Source of the DNA: Gottfriedia acidiceleris
GTDB lineage: Bacteria > Bacillota > Bacilli > Bacillales > Bacillaceae_G
Length of the DNA stretch: 64,000 nucleotides
Direction: 5' to 3'
Assembly: GCF_002128425.1 (NCBI RefSeq)
Contig: NZ_NESS01000003.1
Location: 248,001-312,000 of the forward strand
The translations under genes were made by a program, and so were the position numbers. Numbering within the stretch: position 1 is the first letter of the stretch; every line of letters starts with the position of its first letter. Under the pieces are notes generated by a model, which ran no database searches, was not told the origin of the DNA, and was given only the letters and a program-made list of their open reading frames with translations. Of this stretch, positions 1-8,183 are shown one piece after another.

Positions 1-4
1 GCCC

Positions 5-61
5 GCCAAACGCTCGCTTTCAATCAGTCCGATAATAAATTTTTTGAATTTTGTCTACACA
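5..61. repeat. dispersed short element, copy 1
   Basis: This stretch shares both ends with a segment at 32835-32900. One end reads GCCAAACGCTCGCTTTC here and GCCAAACGCACGCTTTC there. The other end is a T-run followed by a near-identical TTTGTCTACACA. The middle differs in sequence and length. Both copies lie just downstream of minus-strand genes and beside a hairpin. The family is not recognised. Confidence 0.5.
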
Positions 62-67
62 ATGAAA

Positions 68-99
68 CGGTAGGATAATTAGAGTCCTACCGCTTTTTT
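68..99 (+). terminator. intrinsic terminator, plus-strand polarity
   Basis: An 8-bp stem (CGGTAGGA with TCCTACCG, 9-nt loop) is followed on the plus strand by CTTTTTT. The T-run polarity suits a plus-strand gene left of the window. The same hairpin could also slow transcripts leaving the thiolase gene on the minus strand. Confidence 0.6.
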
Positions 100-107
100 C
101 TAATTAA

Positions 108-1298
108 TTATTCAAAACAATTTTCAATAATTGTCGCAACACCTTCTCCGCCACCAATACATAGTGTTGCAAGACCGTATTGTGTCTCTCTTCTCTTCAT
201 TTCATGAATCAATGTAACTAGTATTCTAGTACCACTCGCACCAATTGGATGTCCGAGCGCAATTGAACCTCCATTCACATTGACAATATTTTCATCAAAG
301 CCGCATTCCTTCATTACAGAAAGCGATTGCACAGCAAATGCTTCGTTTGCTTCAATCAAGCCAATTTCACTTAATTCAATCGATGATTTTTCAATTGCTT
401 TTTTAGCTGCAAAGGCTGCTCCAATTCCCATTATACTTGGATCAACGCCTGCACTACTATTTGCATTAATTTTTACTAATGGTGTAATACCCAGTTCTCT
501 TGCTTTACTTTCACTCATTACAACAACTGCTGCTGCGCCATCATTTATACCAGAAGCATTTGCTGCCGTAACCGTTCCATTTTTTTCGAATGCTGGTCTT
601 AATGATGATATCTTCTCTACTGTAGCACCAAATTTTGGATACTCATCCTCTTTAAAGATGATTGGATCCTTCTTTCGCAGTGGAATTTCAATCGCAACAA
701 TTTCATCTTCAAATTTACCGGCCTTCATTGCATTCTCAGCTTTTTGTTGGCTATTTACTGAAAATTCATCTTGTTTTTCTCTAGAAATTTCATAACGAAC
801 CGCTAAGTTTTCAGCTGTGTTTCCCATGTGATAGTCATTAAACGCACACCATAGTCCGTCTGCAATCATACTATCAACAATCTTTTGATTGCCCATTCTA
901 TATCCATCTCTTGCACCTTTAAGTAAATACGGAGCTTGACTCATATTTTCCATACCGCCAGCAACTATAATTTCAGCATCTCCTGCTATAATTGCTTGAG
1001 TCGCCAAATGGACTGATTTTAATCCAGAACCACATACCTTATTTATTGTCATGGCAGAGACAGAATTTGGAAGTCCTGCCTTTAATGCTGATTGTCTAGC
1101 TGGATTTTGACCTAAACCAGCTTGTAGTACATTTCCCATTATTACTTCATCAACCTGACTTACTTGAATACCTGCTCTATTAATCGCTTCTTTAATAACT
1201 GTAGCACCTAATTCTACTGCACTTACATCTTTCAATGTACCACTAAAATTTCCGATCGCAGTTCTGACAGCACTTACAATTACAACGTTCTCACTCAT
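108..1298 (-). CDS. acetyl-CoA C-acetyltransferase (thiolase)
   Basis: Cytosolic thiolase of 396 residues, the usual family length. It reversibly cleaves acetoacetyl-CoA with CoA into two acetyl-CoA. Family marks are the nucleophile region [11 protein letters not shown] around residue 90, [17 protein letters not shown] (catalytic His near 350) and the C-terminal CIGGGEG loop carrying the second catalytic Cys. The start follows a GGGGG-type ribosome binding site. It lies about 50 bp downstream of a sigma-54 activator gene on the same strand and two genes from the CoA-transferase operon. From that context I infer it does the last step of 3-hydroxybutyrate/acetoacetate breakdown rather than PHB synthesis. 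An anabolic role cannot be excluded from sequence. Confidence 0.93.
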   Translation of the reverse strand: MSENVVIVSAVRTAIGNFSGTLKDVSAVELGATVIKEAINRAGIQVSQVDEVIMGNVLQAGLGQNPARQSALKAGLPNSVSAMTINKVCGSGLKSVHLATQAIIAGDAEIIVAGGMENMSQAPYLLKGARDGYRMGNQKIVDSMIADGLWCAFNDYHMGNTAENLAVRYEISREKQDEFSVNSQQKAENAMKAGKFEDEIVAIEIPLRKKDPIIFKEDEYPKFGATVEKISSLRPAFEKNGTVTAANASGINDGAAAVVVMSESKARELGITPLVKINANSSAGVDPSIMGIGAAFAAKKAIEKSSIELSEIGLIEANEAFAVQSLSVMKECGFDENIVNVNGGSIALGHPIGASGTRILVTLIHEMKRRETQYGLATLCIGGGEGVATIIENCFE

Positions 1299-1349
1299 TT
1301 TATTTCCCCCTTTTTATTTCTTCCTTATTACCGAACCACATGAAATCTG

Positions 1350-2768
1350 TTAACTTTTTATGTTATAAGCTTTACATTTTTCATAAAATGTTGACTTGCT
1401 TATTTCTAATATTTTTGCAGCTTCAATCTTATTACCTTGAGATTCAATTAGAGCTCTCCTAATTGCTTCTTTTTCAGTCTCCTCAATCATTTCTTTTAAT
1501 GATTTTAAAGAATCTTGATTATTTAATTGAGAAGCATTTTTTTCGAATTCAAATGAATTTTTTTGATTGGTTGGATTTTCATATAAATAAAGAGGTAATT
1601 GCTTAGTTGTAATCACTTTACCATTTAGGACATTTATGCATCTCTCAAGTACATTTTCTAGTTCTCGAATATTTCCTGGCCAATGATGAGACTTAAGAAT
1701 TTGAAAAACTTCATTTGAAATTTGAATTCCGTTTCTATGAAATTTCCTTTCGAGTTTTTTTATTAATGAATTTGCTATGAGAGGTAAATCATTTATCCTT
1801 GTTCTAAGTGGAGGAATTTCTATTTTAATTACATTTAAGCGGTAATACAAATCCTGGCGGAATTCTTTTAATACTACCATCTTTTCAAGGTTTCGATGCG
1901 TAGCGGCTATGACTCTTACATCAATGGAAATAGGAGAACTTCCACCGATTCTTTCAATCTCTCTTTCTTGAAGTACTCGCAGTAATTTACTTTGCATATG
2001 CAAAGACATATCACCAATCTCGTCTAAGAAAATTGTTCCCCGGTTCGCAATCTCAAATTTCCCTTTTTTCCCGCCTCTTTTTGCACCTGTAAAAGCACCT
2101 TCTTCATAACCAAAAAGCTCTGATTCTAGTAAATGCTCTGGAATCGAAGCACAATTTACTCGTACAAACGGAAAGTTTCTTCTTGGACTAGCATCGTGAA
2201 TTGCATGTGCAAACAATTCCTTACCTGTACCGGATTCCCCAAAAAGTAAGATTGCAGAAGAACTTGCAGATACTTGCTCTGCCAAATTTTTTGAAGCGTT
2301 AAAAACTGGAGTATCACCAATTATTTGATTAAAGCTATATTTACTACTTAATTCTTTCTCAAATTTTCTTTTATAATAGTTTAATTCTTCTACTAAAGGC
2401 TCTACTTTTTTAGAATATTCAATCCATTCTTGAGCATTTCGAAACATTACAGTTCCGACAGCACCTACTAATTCATCACCTACATACAACGGATACCGAT
2501 TTGCTACCATTTCCGTATTTTTTATAGGGTGGATCTCTGCTACCTCTGCCTGACCAGTTTTAGCGACTATATGCATTCTTGAATTTTCAATAACATCTTC
2601 TACAGCCATGCCAATTACTTCATCAGCAGAACGCCCAACAAATTCACAATATGATTCATTCATATACAAAATTTTACCATCACGATTTACTACAACAATC
2701 CACTCAGTTGCAAGATTAATAATCTCCTGAATCCATTCAAAAGGAAGTCTTTCTATCATACTGTTCAT
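1350..2768 (-). CDS. sigma-54-dependent activator, PAS-AAA+-Fis
   Basis: Enhancer-binding protein of about 472 residues. An N-terminal PAS domain (residues ~10-115) probably senses a ligand. The central AAA+ domain has Walker A GESGTGKE, the sigma-54 contact loop GAFTGA and Walker B IFLDEIGDM. The C-terminal Fis-type helix-turn-helix (IEAAKILEISKSTFYEKCKAY) binds DNA. I chose the ATG at 2768, six bases after GTGAGG, over a GTG twelve bases upstream that overlaps that site. It lies between the 3-hydroxybutyrate dehydrogenase and thiolase genes. The only obvious sigma-54 promoter nearby is the one at 6641-6658 before the GntP permease, so I infer that it activates that operon. The inducer is unknown; a ketone body or its CoA ester is plausible. 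Confidence 0.9.
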   Translation of the reverse strand: MNSMIERLPFEWIQEIINLATEWIVVVNRDGKILYMNESYCEFVGRSADEVIGMAVEDVIENSRMHIVAKTGQAEVAEIHPIKNTEMVANRYPLYVGDELVGAVGTVMFRNAQEWIEYSKKVEPLVEELNYYKRKFEKELSSKYSFNQIIGDTPVFNASKNLAEQVSASSSAILLFGESGTGKELFAHAIHDASPRRNFPFVRVNCASIPEHLLESELFGYEEGAFTGAKRGGKKGKFEIANRGTIFLDEIGDMSLHMQSKLLRVLQEREIERIGGSSPISIDVRVIAATHRNLEKMVVLKEFRQDLYYRLNVIKIEIPPLRTRINDLPLIANSLIKKLERKFHRNGIQISNEVFQILKSHHWPGNIRELENVLERCINVLNGKVITTKQLPLYLYENPTNQKNSFEFEKNASQLNNQDSLKSLKEMIEETEKEAIRRALIESQGNKIEAAKILEISKSTFYEKCKAYNIKS

Positions 2769-2809
2769 ACCATACCTCACTCAAAGTAGTAGGGAGCTAG
2801 AAAGGAAAA

Positions 2810-2831
2810 GAGCAGGAACTTCCCCCTGCTC
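2810..2831 (-). terminator. weak terminator after the ketone-body operon
   Basis: A 7-bp GC-rich stem (GAGCAGG with CCTGCTC) is followed by TTTTCC on the minus strand. It sits between the dehydrogenase gene and the activator gene. It may give only partial termination, letting some transcripts continue into the activator and thiolase genes. Confidence 0.5.
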
Positions 2832-2858
2832 AAGGCACCCTTTCACTCTTATCCTGCC

Positions 2859-3644
2859 CTACTGTACTGTATATCCTGCATCTATTACATTCGCTTGACC
2901 TGTAACCCCGCCAGTATATTCACTAGCAAGAAAGACTGTATAATTTGCAATTTCTTTTACTGTTAGTAATCTTTTTTGAGGTACTAATGGATAAATTACT
3001 TCTTCAATTACATTTTCAATTGGTACATTTCTTGATTTTGCTAAGTCAGCTAACTGGTTTTGAACTAAAGGTGTATCAACATAGCCAGGACAGATTGCAT
3101 TGACTGTAATCCCATCGCATGCACCTTCTAATGCAGCAACTTTTGTTAAACCAATTACGCCATGCTTCGCAGAATTATAAGCTGCTTTGCCAGCGAAGCC
3201 TATTAACCCATTAATCGAAGCCATATTAATAATCCGGCCATACTTTTGCTTTTTCATAATAGGAAAAACATGTTTAATACTGATAAAAGGTGCAGTTAAC
3301 ATGACCTTAACAAGTAATTCAAATTTTTCAGTAGGAAAATCTTCAATTGATGAAACGTATTGTAATCCAGCATTGTTTATTAAAATATGTAATTCCCCAA
3401 AATGATCGGTTACTTTACGAAGCGTTTCAACTACTTGTTCTTCATTTGTTACATCACATGCATAACCTATAGCATTAAACCCTAGCTCTTGTAATGAAGA
3501 AGCTGACTTTTGAACATTTTCCTCATTTAAGTCGGTTAAGACAACTGTTGCTCCTTGCTCTGCAAAGGTTTTAGCAATTTCAAAACCAATTCCACTACCT
3601 GCACCAGTTATCAGTGCCACCTTCTCAGAAAGCATTTGCTGCAT
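2859..3644 (-). CDS. 3-hydroxybutyrate dehydrogenase (SDR)
   Basis: Classical short-chain dehydrogenase of 261 residues. It has the NAD-binding TGAGSGIG near residue 14, NNAG near 90, the catalytic Ser/YNSAKHG pair near 142-160 and a CPGYVDTPLV substrate loop. The VDTPLVQNQ loop and the length match bacterial D-3-hydroxybutyrate dehydrogenases (B. subtilis YxjF type), which oxidise 3-hydroxybutyrate to acetoacetate with NAD. The ATG follows AAAGGAGG. It is the fourth gene of a permease-scoA-scoB-dehydrogenase cluster, the same order as yxjC-scoA-scoB-yxjF in B. subtilis. The substrate assignment rests on family plus neighbours. Confidence 0.88.
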   Translation of the reverse strand: MQQMLSEKVALITGAGSGIGFEIAKTFAEQGATVVLTDLNEENVQKSASSLQELGFNAIGYACDVTNEEQVVETLRKVTDHFGELHILINNAGLQYVSSIEDFPTEKFELLVKVMLTAPFISIKHVFPIMKKQKYGRIINMASINGLIGFAGKAAYNSAKHGVIGLTKVAALEGACDGITVNAICPGYVDTPLVQNQLADLAKSRNVPIENVIEEVIYPLVPQKRLLTVKEIANYTVFLASEYTGGVTGQANVIDAGYTVQ

Positions 3645-3665
3645 TTGTTTGCCTCCTTTTAAAGA

Positions 3666-4322
3666 TTAGTTCACGTTATTTAATAACTTCGGACTAATTG
3701 TAAATGTAGCCTCTGTTTTTTCAGTAATTTCTTGAATCGTTGCTCCACCAACGCATTCTACTAAAACCATTCCATTTTCTGTAAAATCAAAAACTGCTAA
3801 TTCAGTAATTAGTCTATGAACTACGCTTTTTCCAGTTAAAGGTAAAGTACATGCTTTTTTAACTTTACTTTCACCGTATTTATTTGCATGTTCCATCACT
3901 ACGACGATTTTCTTAGCACCATTTACTAAGTCCATCGCACCGCCCATACCTTTTACCATTTTCCCTGGAATCATCCAGTTAGCAAGATCACCAGTTTCAG
4001 AGACTTCCATGCCACCTAAAATAGCTAAATCGATATGGCCTCCTCTAATCATTGCAAAAGATTCAGCACTATCAAAATAAGAAGCTCCTTTAGCCGCAGT
4101 TACTGTTTCTTTACCTGCGTTGATTAAGTCAGCATCTAGTTCAGTTTCTGTCGGGTATGGTCCAATCCCTAGTAAACCATTTTCAGATTGCAGCATTACT
4201 TCAATGCCTTCTGGAAGATAGTTTGCTAATAAAGTAGGTAGACCAATTCCAAGGTTTACATACATACCATCTTGAATTTCTTTAACCGCAGTTTGAATAA
4301 TTAATTGACGAATATCTTTCAT
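3666..4322 (-). CDS. scoB: succinyl-CoA:3-ketoacid CoA-transferase, subunit B
   Basis: Beta subunit of 218 residues. It carries the family signature [14 protein letters not shown] near residues 43-57, whose Glu forms the covalent CoA thioester, and [14 protein letters not shown]. With ScoA it transfers CoA from succinyl-CoA to acetoacetate in the cytosol. A strong AGGAGG precedes the ATG, and the gene starts 12 bp after scoA ends, so the subunits are co-translated. Acetate CoA-transferase (AtoA) is the alternative name; the dehydrogenase next door favours ketone-body use. Confidence 0.93.
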   Translation of the reverse strand: MKDIRQLIIQTAVKEIQDGMYVNLGIGLPTLLANYLPEGIEVMLQSENGLLGIGPYPTETELDADLINAGKETVTAAKGASYFDSAESFAMIRGGHIDLAILGGMEVSETGDLANWMIPGKMVKGMGGAMDLVNGAKKIVVVMEHANKYGESKVKKACTLPLTGKSVVHRLITELAVFDFTENGMVLVECVGGATIQEITEKTEATFTISPKLLNNVN

Positions 4323-4334
4323 GTTATTAGCCTC

Positions 4335-5036
4335 CTATACTCCTGTAGTCATTCTACGTTCAATTCGTTTTTCGTATGTTTCACCGTGGAATACGTGTTG
4401 TACATAAATGCTTGGCGTATGAATTGCATCAGCATCAAGTTCTCCGACTTCTACTACTTCTTCAACTTCTGCAATAGTGATTTTTCCAGCCATAGCTGCA
4501 AGTGGGTTAAAGTTACGAGCAGTTTTTCTAAAAATTAGATTCCCTTGCTTATCAGCTTTCCACGCTTTAACAAATGCAAAGTCTCCTACGATACCTTCTT
4601 CTAATAAATAAGTTCTTCCATTAAATACTTTATGTTCTTTTCCTTCTGCGATTGGTGTACCTACACCTGTTGCTGTATAGAATCCTGGGATTCCAGCACC
4701 GCCTGCACGAATACGTTCAGCTAAAGTCCCTTGAGGAACTAACTCTACTTCAAGTTCTCCACTTAAGAACTGCTTTTCAAAAATTTTATTTTCTCCAACA
4801 TATGAAGAAACCATTTTTTTAATTTGTTTGTTTGCTAATAAAAGACCAAGACCCCAATCGTCTACTCCACAGTTATTACTTACGATTGTTAAATCCTTTG
4901 TCCCTTTATCTCGTAATGCTAAAATCATTTTTTCAGGAATACCGCAAAGACCAAAGCCACCGACAATAATCGTAGCTCCATCATGAATTTGTGAAACAAC
5001 CTCTTCAACTGAAGTAATTACCTTATTCTTGCCCAT
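4335..5036 (-). CDS. scoA: succinyl-CoA:3-ketoacid CoA-transferase, subunit A
   Basis: Alpha subunit of 233 residues. It shows the [10 protein letters not shown] glycine-rich CoA-binding motif near residue 26 and [12 protein letters not shown] near 53. The ATG follows GAAGGGAG. It lies between the GntP permease gene (42 bp upstream) and scoB (12 bp downstream), in one apparent transcript from the sigma-54 promoter near 6650. Together the two subunits activate acetoacetate to acetoacetyl-CoA for the thiolase. Confidence 0.93.
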   Translation of the reverse strand: MGKNKVITSVEEVVSQIHDGATIIVGGFGLCGIPEKMILALRDKGTKDLTIVSNNCGVDDWGLGLLLANKQIKKMVSSYVGENKIFEKQFLSGELEVELVPQGTLAERIRAGGAGIPGFYTATGVGTPIAEGKEHKVFNGRTYLLEEGIVGDFAFVKAWKADKQGNLIFRKTARNFNPLAAMAGKITIAEVEEVVEVGELDADAIHTPSIYVQHVFHGETYEKRIERRMTTGV

Positions 5037-5078
5037 TATTTTGCTCCCTTCAAAAGTAAGATTAGTAGTTTAACATTC

Positions 5079-6509
5079 TTAAACAAGTCCTGTAAGTTTA
5101 AATACTGCAATGATTAAGAATACTGCAACTGTTTTAATGATTGTTATTGCAAAAATATCTTTATATGACTGGCGATGTGTTAAACCAGTTACAGCTAATA
5201 ATGTGATAACTGCACCATTATGAGGCAAAGTATCCATACCACCCGATGCCATCGAAATTACACGATGCATTACTTCCGGCGGAATATTATATTTATTAAT
5301 CGCCTCGATATATTTATCAGACATTGCGCTGAGCGCAATACCCATACCACCTGATGCAGAACCTGTAATACCTGCTAGAGTTGTAGTCGTCACAGCTCCA
5401 TTTACTAATGGATCCGTAAATGTATGGGAGATTCCTTTACTTACCATTCCAAATCCAGGTAAAGCAGAGATAACGCCACCAAAACCATACTCAGCACCAG
5501 TATTCATAGACGCAAGTAGTGCTCCACCAATGCTTGCATTAATACCTGTCTTTAGATTAGTACGCATATTCTTATAGCCATAAATCATTGCTGAAAGAAT
5601 CCCAATAACTAATGCACATTCAACCGACCAAATACCAACAACTGCAGGAATTTGAACAACCCCAAAAGCTTCTAATCCGATTGATTTAAAGTCAAATCCA
5701 TTTGGATACCATTTTGGGAATGAAACTACAAAAAATTTATTTGAAAATCCAACTAATAATAGTGGAACAAATGCTAAAATCTGTTTTAAAACCGGTGTAG
5801 GAGTATTGGTAGTTAGTGAAGGAACTTCTGTTTGAGTTTCATTAGCAGCAGCTAATTCCCCATTAAATCCTAAATAACCTTCTCCCGCTTTTTCTGCTTT
5901 TTTACGTCTTGATTCTAAATACCAAAGACCAACTGCAAGTACAAAAACAGCAGCTAAAATACCTAAAAATGGTGCTGCATAAATATCTGTTTTAAAAAAT
6001 GTAGTTGGAATAACATTTTGAATTTGCGGTGTACCTGGCAATGCATCCATCGTAAATGTAAACGCACCAAGTGCGATTGTTCCTGGAATTAATCGTTTTG
6101 GAATATTACCTTCACGGAATAGGTTCGCAGCAAATGGATAAATAGCAAATACAACAACGAACAAGCTCACTCCACTGTATGTTAAAATGGCTCCCATTAA
6201 TACAATCGCTAAAATAGCTCTTTTTGCTCCAACTAATTGAATAATCGTTTTTGCGATCGATTCAGCAATTCCAGACATTTCAACGACTTTACCAAAAATT
6301 GCCCCAAGTAAAAATACAGGAAAATATAGCTTAATGAAACCAACCATTTTTTCCATAAAAATATTACTAAAGAATGGAAGAATATAACTTGGTTCAGTTA
6401 AAAGTACTGCAAATAAAGCACAAATTGGTGCAAATAAAATAACAGAAAACCCACGATAAGCAACAAACATTAAAAGTCCTAATGCTAATAAAATAATTAA
6501 GATTTCCAT
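5079..6509 (-). CDS. GntP-family permease, probable 3-hydroxybutyrate importer
   Basis: Polytopic membrane protein of about 476 residues with some twelve hydrophobic segments. It has the GntP/citrate-type motifs ITGSASGGMGIALSAM and ASGGMDTLPHNGAVITLL in the second half. I set the start at the ATG at 6509, five bases after AAGGAGG; an upstream in-frame ATG lacks a site. It is the first gene of the operon. The family carries gluconate, hydroxybutyrate and similar hydroxy acids. The downstream dehydrogenase and CoA-transferase make D-3-hydroxybutyrate or acetoacetate the best guess, which is inference. B. subtilis YxjC occupies the same place. Confidence 0.88.
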   Translation of the reverse strand: MEILIILLALGLLMFVAYRGFSVILFAPICALFAVLLTEPSYILPFFSNIFMEKMVGFIKLYFPVFLLGAIFGKVVEMSGIAESIAKTIIQLVGAKRAILAIVLMGAILTYSGVSLFVVVFAIYPFAANLFREGNIPKRLIPGTIALGAFTFTMDALPGTPQIQNVIPTTFFKTDIYAAPFLGILAAVFVLAVGLWYLESRRKKAEKAGEGYLGFNGELAAANETQTEVPSLTTNTPTPVLKQILAFVPLLLVGFSNKFFVVSFPKWYPNGFDFKSIGLEAFGVVQIPAVVGIWSVECALVIGILSAMIYGYKNMRTNLKTGINASIGGALLASMNTGAEYGFGGVISALPGFGMVSKGISHTFTDPLVNGAVTTTTLAGITGSASGGMGIALSAMSDKYIEAINKYNIPPEVMHRVISMASGGMDTLPHNGAVITLLAVTGLTHRQSYKDIFAITIIKTVAVFLIIAVFKLTGLV

Positions 6510-6640
6510 AATAACCTCCTTGTTATCTTTACGTATTGGCACTTTTTGACAACGCTTTCATTCAAATTAAGTACTAGTCTAAATTCCACTATTTACTGTA
6601 TTTCGCTCCTTTCAACAGAATGTTCTTCTGCTTTTATACA

Positions 6641-6658
6641 AGCAAATAGTGTGCCAAG
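6641..6658 (-). promoter_or_regulatory. sigma-54 promoter (-24/-12)
   Basis: On the minus strand this reads TTGGCACACTATTTGCT. It matches the sigma-54 consensus TGGCAC-N5-TTGCW exactly, with GG and GC ten bases apart. It lies about 130 bp upstream of the permease start. The sigma-54 activator encoded four genes downstream is the natural partner. Confidence 0.87.
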
Positions 6659-6785
6659 TTATTAACGGAATAGATCCTGATTGAATTGACTTTTTTAGGA
6701 CCGTGTGTTTACACAGAATATTTATTTTATAATTCTAATAATATTAAGTTAATTTATAATTTTCAATTATTTATTATCAAAATTT

Positions 6786-6854
6786 TTCCGAAATTTCGGA
6801 ATTTCACTTCAATAAAATTCCGAAAACCTGGAAATTCCAGAAATTCGGAATTTT
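6786..6854. promoter_or_regulatory. probable enhancer sites for the sigma-54 activator
   Basis: Two dyads lie about 130-200 bp upstream of the -24 element. The first is a perfect 16-bp palindrome, TTCCGAAATTTCGGAA, at 6786-6801. The second is an 11-bp inverted repeat, AAAATTCCGAA with TTCGGAATTTT (6814-6824 and 6844-6854), enclosing CTGGAAATTCCAG at 6828-6840. All share a TTCCG/CGGAA or TTCCAG core. Spacing and symmetry fit upstream activating sites for a Fis-HTH dimer. Termination of the 6891 gene is less likely because no T-run follows on the minus strand. Confidence 0.6.
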
Positions 6855-6890
6855 ATTTTTTGAACATTTTATGAACTTTTTATGAACTTT

Positions 6891-7766
6891 TTATAATGAA
6901 CAATAATGATGAATTAATTTTTTCATCCAATCATGTACTTCTAAAAATTGAAACCCTTCTTTTTTAGCTTTCTCATTACTCAGTGATTGATCGCTAAATG
7001 TATCAAATGGCGATTGATTTTCGACTGCACCATGTGAGTTAATAATAGCCTTTTTACCAGTTTCCTTTTCACAAATATCTATGATTTCTTTAAACGTAAT
7101 TACTCCATTAGAGCAAGCATTAAAAGGACCACTTTTAATCGATTCATTTTCGCCTAGCCACAGTAAAAACTCAGCGGTTTCATCAGAATCGATAAATGTC
7201 ATCTCTTTGTTTACATCAGAAATAATCATTTCTTCATTATTATCAATTTTATTAACATGGAAGAGCAATCGCTTAGTATAATCATCTGGCCCTAATACAA
7301 TTGGGAATCTAGCTGCAAACACTGGAAAGTCTGCATCTTGAAATAAAACAGCTTCACTAAGGCGTTTCCCTTCAGCATATGAATATTTATCATCTTTGTT
7401 ATACTCAATAGGATAATTGAAAGGATCAAAGTCACTTTCTACATGGTTTAATCCAGTATCATACACCGCTAAAGATGAAGTGAAAATATATTTTCTAACG
7501 TGATTAGTTAATAGTTTAATAATTTCTTTCGCTTCATTCGGCGTGTAACAAATATTATCATAGACTATGTCCCAATTATGATTACTTAACTTGGTCATGG
7601 TTTCTGGATTCCAACGGTCAATTATCAAACGACTAACTCGATCTCCGAAGTTATCTTCTGTAAGTCCCCTTGTCGCGATCGTAACATCATAACCTTTTTC
7701 TACTAATTTATGAACGAGTCGTTTTCCGAAAAATCTTGTCCCACCTAATACTAAAACCTTTTTCAT
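6891..7766 (-). CDS. NAD-dependent epimerase/dehydratase family protein
   Basis: Extended SDR of 291 residues with the N-terminal Rossmann motif LGGTRFFGKRL and a TSSLAVYD segment near residue 95. The catalytic YxxxK appears as YAEGK near 130. It resembles Bacillus NAD-dependent epimerases of unknown substrate (isoflavone reductase/UDP-sugar epimerase fold). Its neighbours give no pathway. The minus-strand gene stands alone, with hairpins upstream and the sigma-54 control region downstream. Confidence 0.75.
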   Translation of the reverse strand: MKKVLVLGGTRFFGKRLVHKLVEKGYDVTIATRGLTEDNFGDRVSRLIIDRWNPETMTKLSNHNWDIVYDNICYTPNEAKEIIKLLTNHVRKYIFTSSLAVYDTGLNHVESDFDPFNYPIEYNKDDKYSYAEGKRLSEAVLFQDADFPVFAARFPIVLGPDDYTKRLLFHVNKIDNNEEMIISDVNKEMTFIDSDETAEFLLWLGENESIKSGPFNACSNGVITFKEIIDICEKETGKKAIINSHGAVENQSPFDTFSDQSLSNEKAKKEGFQFLEVHDWMKKLIHHYCSL

Positions 7767-7903
7767 TTTGAACCCTCCATAGAAAAATACCCATAATAAT
7801 AATTCGCTATAAAACTACAAAATACCTTTTTATATAGGAAACTTCTTTTACCCAATTGTTTTTCGAGATGGCTTTTCGCGATTTTGACATTATTAGTCAA
7901 AAA

Positions 7904-7928
7904 GAGAGCCCCTTTATCAGTGGCTCTC
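7904..7928. terminator. bidirectional terminator hairpin
   Basis: The stem GAGAGCC/GGCTCTC has an 11-nt loop, with A-rich left and T-rich right flanks, so it can act on either strand. The last of three hairpins met by transcripts from the large protease gene. Confidence 0.6.
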
Positions 7929-8030
7929 CTTTTTATTATCTAAACTGAAATACCCATTTTTATTTACTTGTACTACACTTATTTCATTATTGATTCCAAG
8001 TCACCTACATTTAATATACTTTTAACTTTT

Positions 8031-8081
8031 AAAAATAGTGAAGGCGATTTCAATTTTACCGAGGAAGCCCTCACTATTTTT
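8031..8081. terminator. long hairpin, probable terminator
   Basis: Two 15-nt arms (AAAAATAGTGAAGGC and GCCCTCACTATTTTT) pair with one mismatch around a 21-nt loop. The stem ends in A/T runs on both sides. It lies downstream of the large protease gene. Confidence 0.55.
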
Positions 8082-8131
8082 TATGCTGTTGTTTTGATTC
8101 TACCCTAAAATAAAGTAAACATAGCCTTGGA

Positions 8132-8177
8132 TCAAAAAGGGAGATTATTCATTTCAAAATTTAAACACCCTTTTTGA
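8132..8177 (-). terminator. hairpin just after the large protease gene
   Basis: A perfect 10-bp inverted repeat (TCAAAAAGGG/CCCTTTTTGA) has a 26-nt loop and starts 7 bp past the stop codon. T-rich sequence is inside rather than after the stem, so termination strength is doubtful. Confidence 0.4.
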
Positions 8178-8183
8178 ATGGTC

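Larger units (their letters stand above)
7767..8183. other. 417-bp intergenic region with three hairpins
   Basis: No coding potential was seen. Three terminator-like hairpins are spread over 275 bp downstream of the giant protease gene (7904-7928, 8031-8081, 8132-8177). The promoter of the epimerase gene should lie near 7780-7850, but no clear -35/-10 pair stands out. Confidence 0.6.

Noticed and set aside
1299-1349. Separate sigma-54 promoter for the thiolase gene
   Set aside because: Only about 50 bp are available and no TGGCAC-N5-TTGC pattern is present.
6814-6854. Terminator for the epimerase-like gene
   Set aside because: AT-rich stem with a long loop and no T-run on the minus strand; position relative to the -24/-12 promoter fits an enhancer better.
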